A stretch of DNA of 64,000 bases, taken from the NCBI GenBank assembly GCA_013397455.1, contig VYZB01000057.1, positions 2,098,814 through 2,162,813 on the forward strand, written 5' to 3'. This DNA is from Crotophaga sulcirostris. Lineage: Eukaryota; Chordata; Aves; Cuculiformes; Crotophagidae. The notes under the pieces were generated by a model, which was not told the origin of the DNA, ran no database searches, and saw only the letters and a list, made by a program, of their open reading frames with translations. Of the stretch, positions 63,800 to 64,000 are shown piece by piece. Both the position numbers and the translations under genes were made by a program. Each line of letters opens with the position of its first letter. Position 1 is the stretch's first letter.

Positions 63800-64000
63800 G
63801 GCGGGTATTTGCCTTTTCTCCCAGGTCACAAATGATAGGACAAGGGGAAAGAGCCTCAAGTTGCGCCAGGTGAGGTTTAGACTGGACATCAGGAAAAGCT
63901 TCTTCACTGAAAGGATTGTCAAGAATTGGAACAGGCTGCTCAGGGAAGTGGTGGAGTCACCATCAATGGAGGTATTTAAAAGATGTATAGACATGGCACT
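63800..64000 (+). mobile_element. CR1 LINE copy running off the right edge (plus strand)
   Basis: Similarity begins abruptly near 63800 and contains ORF2 C-terminal phrases: GATAGGACAAGGGGAAAGAG, CTCAAGTTGCGCCAGGTGAG, then TTCTTCACTGAAAGGATTG and ATTGGAACAGGCTGCTCAGG. It continues through the GAGTCACCATCAATGGAGG segment to the window end, so the 3' UTR and tail lie outside. The wording matches the subfamily group seen at 50.4-51.0 kb rather than that at 25 kb. Confidence 0.92.

Noticed and set aside
1..64000. CRISPR arrays, bacterial operons, tRNA or rRNA genes, telomeric repeats
   Set aside because: I saw no regularly spaced repeats, no Shine-Dalgarno-led gene runs, no tRNA B-box context and no TTAGGG arrays. 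All firm evidence points to vertebrate nuclear DNA.

Overview
This window looks like bird nuclear DNA. The main evidence is a set of CR1 non-LTR retrotransposon copies with the 3' octamer repeats (ATTCTATG and ATTCTGTG types) and the [15 protein letters not shown] ORF2 C-terminus typical of avian genomes. They are accompanied by a decayed mariner-like transposon and a short hAT-type non-autonomous DNA element. Base composition is moderately AT-rich, long open frames are absent, and there is one 85-base assembly gap (59972-60056). Nothing bacterial, plasmid or phage is present. The species cannot be named from the sequence alone.

Layout. Positions 1-23 kb are mostly single-copy noncoding DNA, with a GC-rich block at about 9.34-10.75 kb and a 202-bp hAT element at 15.13 kb that has perfect 17-bp terminal inverted repeats. 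At 23.1-25.4 kb two 5'-truncated CR1 copies lie head to head about 0.8 kb apart. From 25 to 33 kb there are microsatellites, a short CR1 3' end (31.1 kb), a mariner fossil (31.9-32.3 kb) and a degenerate minisatellite (32.8 kb). Between 34 and 49 kb are several weak exon-like segments on both strands. From 50 to 51 kb there are two minus-strand CR1 copies, at 59 kb another CR1 fragment, and at the right edge a plus-strand CR1 that runs out of the window.

Genes. I cannot identify any host protein-coding gene with confidence. A few segments combine an open frame, plausible splice signals and, in two cases, matching intron phase or a downstream AATAAA. They are listed as low-confidence candidate exons without a function; long open frames of this size are also expected by chance in 64 kb of DNA. 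The most natural reading is an intergenic or long-intron region whose only firm content is transposon remnants and simple repeats. I found no convincing previously undescribed system.
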